Program-made: the position numbers and the translations under genes
DNA from: Sedimenticola selenatireducens DSM 17993
GTDB lineage: Bacteria; Pseudomonadota; Gammaproteobacteria; Chromatiales; Chromatiaceae
Length of the DNA: 64,000 bases
Reading direction: 5' to 3'
Assembly: GCF_000428045.1 (NCBI RefSeq)
Contig: NZ_ATZE01000022.1
Location: forward strand, 15,148 to 79,147
Part shown: in pieces, positions 63,709 to 64,000 of the stretch
Position numbering within the stretch: position 1 is the first letter of the stretch
Layout of the letters: each line of letters begins with the position of its first letter
The notes under the pieces: model-generated
Database searches by the model: none
Told to the model about the DNA's origin: nothing
What the model saw: only the letters and a program-made list of their open reading frames with translations

Positions 63709-63721
63709 TTGTCAGTGACAA
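63709..63721. promoter_or_regulatory. TTGTCA-G-TGACAA palindrome before the pad operon
   Basis: A perfect 13-base palindrome, 48 bases before the thioesterase start, where a repressor would block the promoter. It shares its half-sites with the palindrome at 63823. Confidence 0.6.
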
Positions 63722-63822
63722 TCCGATACAGTTTTCATGTTCGCATTTATTATTATTGATTTAGTTTCAAAATAAACTATTTGGTGCAATCGTCAACCGG
63801 TTTTTGTTCCAATTGAGTTGTT

Positions 63823-63838
63823 TCTGACAATTGTCAGA
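63823..63838. promoter_or_regulatory. TCTGACAATTGTCAGA palindrome
   Basis: A perfect 16-base palindrome in the AT-rich gap upstream of the pad operon, using the same TGACA/TGTCA half-sites as the site at 63709 but in the opposite arrangement. The two centres are about 115 bases apart. Confidence 0.6.
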
Positions 63839-63958
63839 TGATCCTGGGATGGTACGTGGTCAGATGTAAAGTCCGCAGAATCTGACGAGTAAAACGAACC
63901 CCGTCGACCACGTGATAATCTCCTTTTTAAAAAGTTATTAAAGAAACTATCTGTTGCT
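63839..63958. other. Remainder of the intergenic gap at the right edge
   Basis: An inverted pair ACGTGGTC (63853-63860) and GACCACGT (63906-63913) with a 45-base interval is visible. No gene is supported. A CTTTTTAAAAAG palindrome lies near 63923. Confidence 0.35.
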
Positions 63959-64000
63959 TTACTCAAGCAGCAAGGGTGGATCCTCATCCTCGTCCCAGCC
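63959..64000 (-). CDS. Possible C-terminal end of a gene continuing beyond the window
   Basis: An open frame entering from the right edge ends WDEDEDPPLLLE-stop. The acidic ending and the lack of earlier stops in the 14 codons visible are suggestive, but there is too little to identify it. Confidence 0.35.
   Translation of the reverse strand, partial: GWDEDEDPPLLLE

Noticed and set aside
63793-63987. 64-codon minus-strand frame upstream of the pad operon
   Set aside because: Overlaps palindromic regulatory DNA and has no ribosome site or homology.

Overview
The window looks like a chromosomal segment of a moderately GC-rich gammaproteobacterium. The rpoH-ftsXEY block, the M16 peptidase pair, rsmD-coaD and an Allochromatium-type ferredoxin recall Chromatiales/Sedimenticola-like bacteria. 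This placement is an inference from gene content and order. The metabolism suggested is respiratory and facultative: an aa3-type cytochrome oxidase, soluble c-type cytochromes, ferredoxin-dependent 2-oxoacid oxidoreductases, and anaerobic breakdown of aromatic compounds.

Layout. (1) 1-460: start of a branched-chain amino-acid-type ABC binding protein, cut by the window edge. (2) 999-9133: core genes: rpoH behind two CIRCE operators, ftsXEY, two M16 peptidases, rsmD, coaD and ferredoxin. (3) 9360-22639: korAB, a sirtuin, an EnvZ/OmpR-like two-component system with a phospholipase-A2-like lipoprotein, a cytochrome c'-like protein, a FadL-family porin, a CPBP protease, a cytochrome c, and nfeD with a frameshifted slipin. 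(4) 23052-29741: cytochrome c oxidase with its assembly genes, including a 39-residue membrane protein, then a ferredoxin-NADP reductase. (5) 29774-39023: accessory metabolism, including an alpha/beta hydrolase, an MFS transporter, an FMN reductase and an aldehyde dehydrogenase, plus an orphan MotA/OmpA-type pair. (6) 39270-45371: an accessory region with sigZ-arsM, tehB, an unknown secreted protein and a LuxR regulator. It is peppered with a dispersed repeat, and one copy abuts the broken tail of a FAD aromatic hydroxylase gene. (7) 45372-63660: eighteen kilobases all on the minus strand, a complete anaerobic phenylacetate module.

The main system is that last block. Read in the direction of transcription it is: FlK-like thioesterase, padB, padC, padD, padE, padF, padG, padH, padI, padJ, a 68-residue cysteine protein, a tungsten-type aldehyde oxidoreductase with a fused MoaD-like tail, a BoxR/BzdR-type regulator, a thiolase and an ADP-forming-type acyl-CoA ligase. 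It should carry out phenylacetaldehyde -> phenylacetate -> phenylacetyl-CoA -> phenylglyoxylate -> benzoyl-CoA, with electrons going to quinone and NAD. The regulator probably senses benzoyl-CoA. Benzoyl-CoA ring-attack genes are not in the window.

The most unusual points are the aldehyde oxidoreductase-MoaD fusion ending in Gly-Gly, the FlK-type thioesterase heading the pad operon, the small cysteine protein inside it, the acyl-CoA ligase with only half an ATP-grasp domain, the paired CIRCE sites at rpoH, and TTGTCA/TGACAA palindromes before the pad operon. No CRISPR array, rRNA, tRNA or intact transposase was seen.
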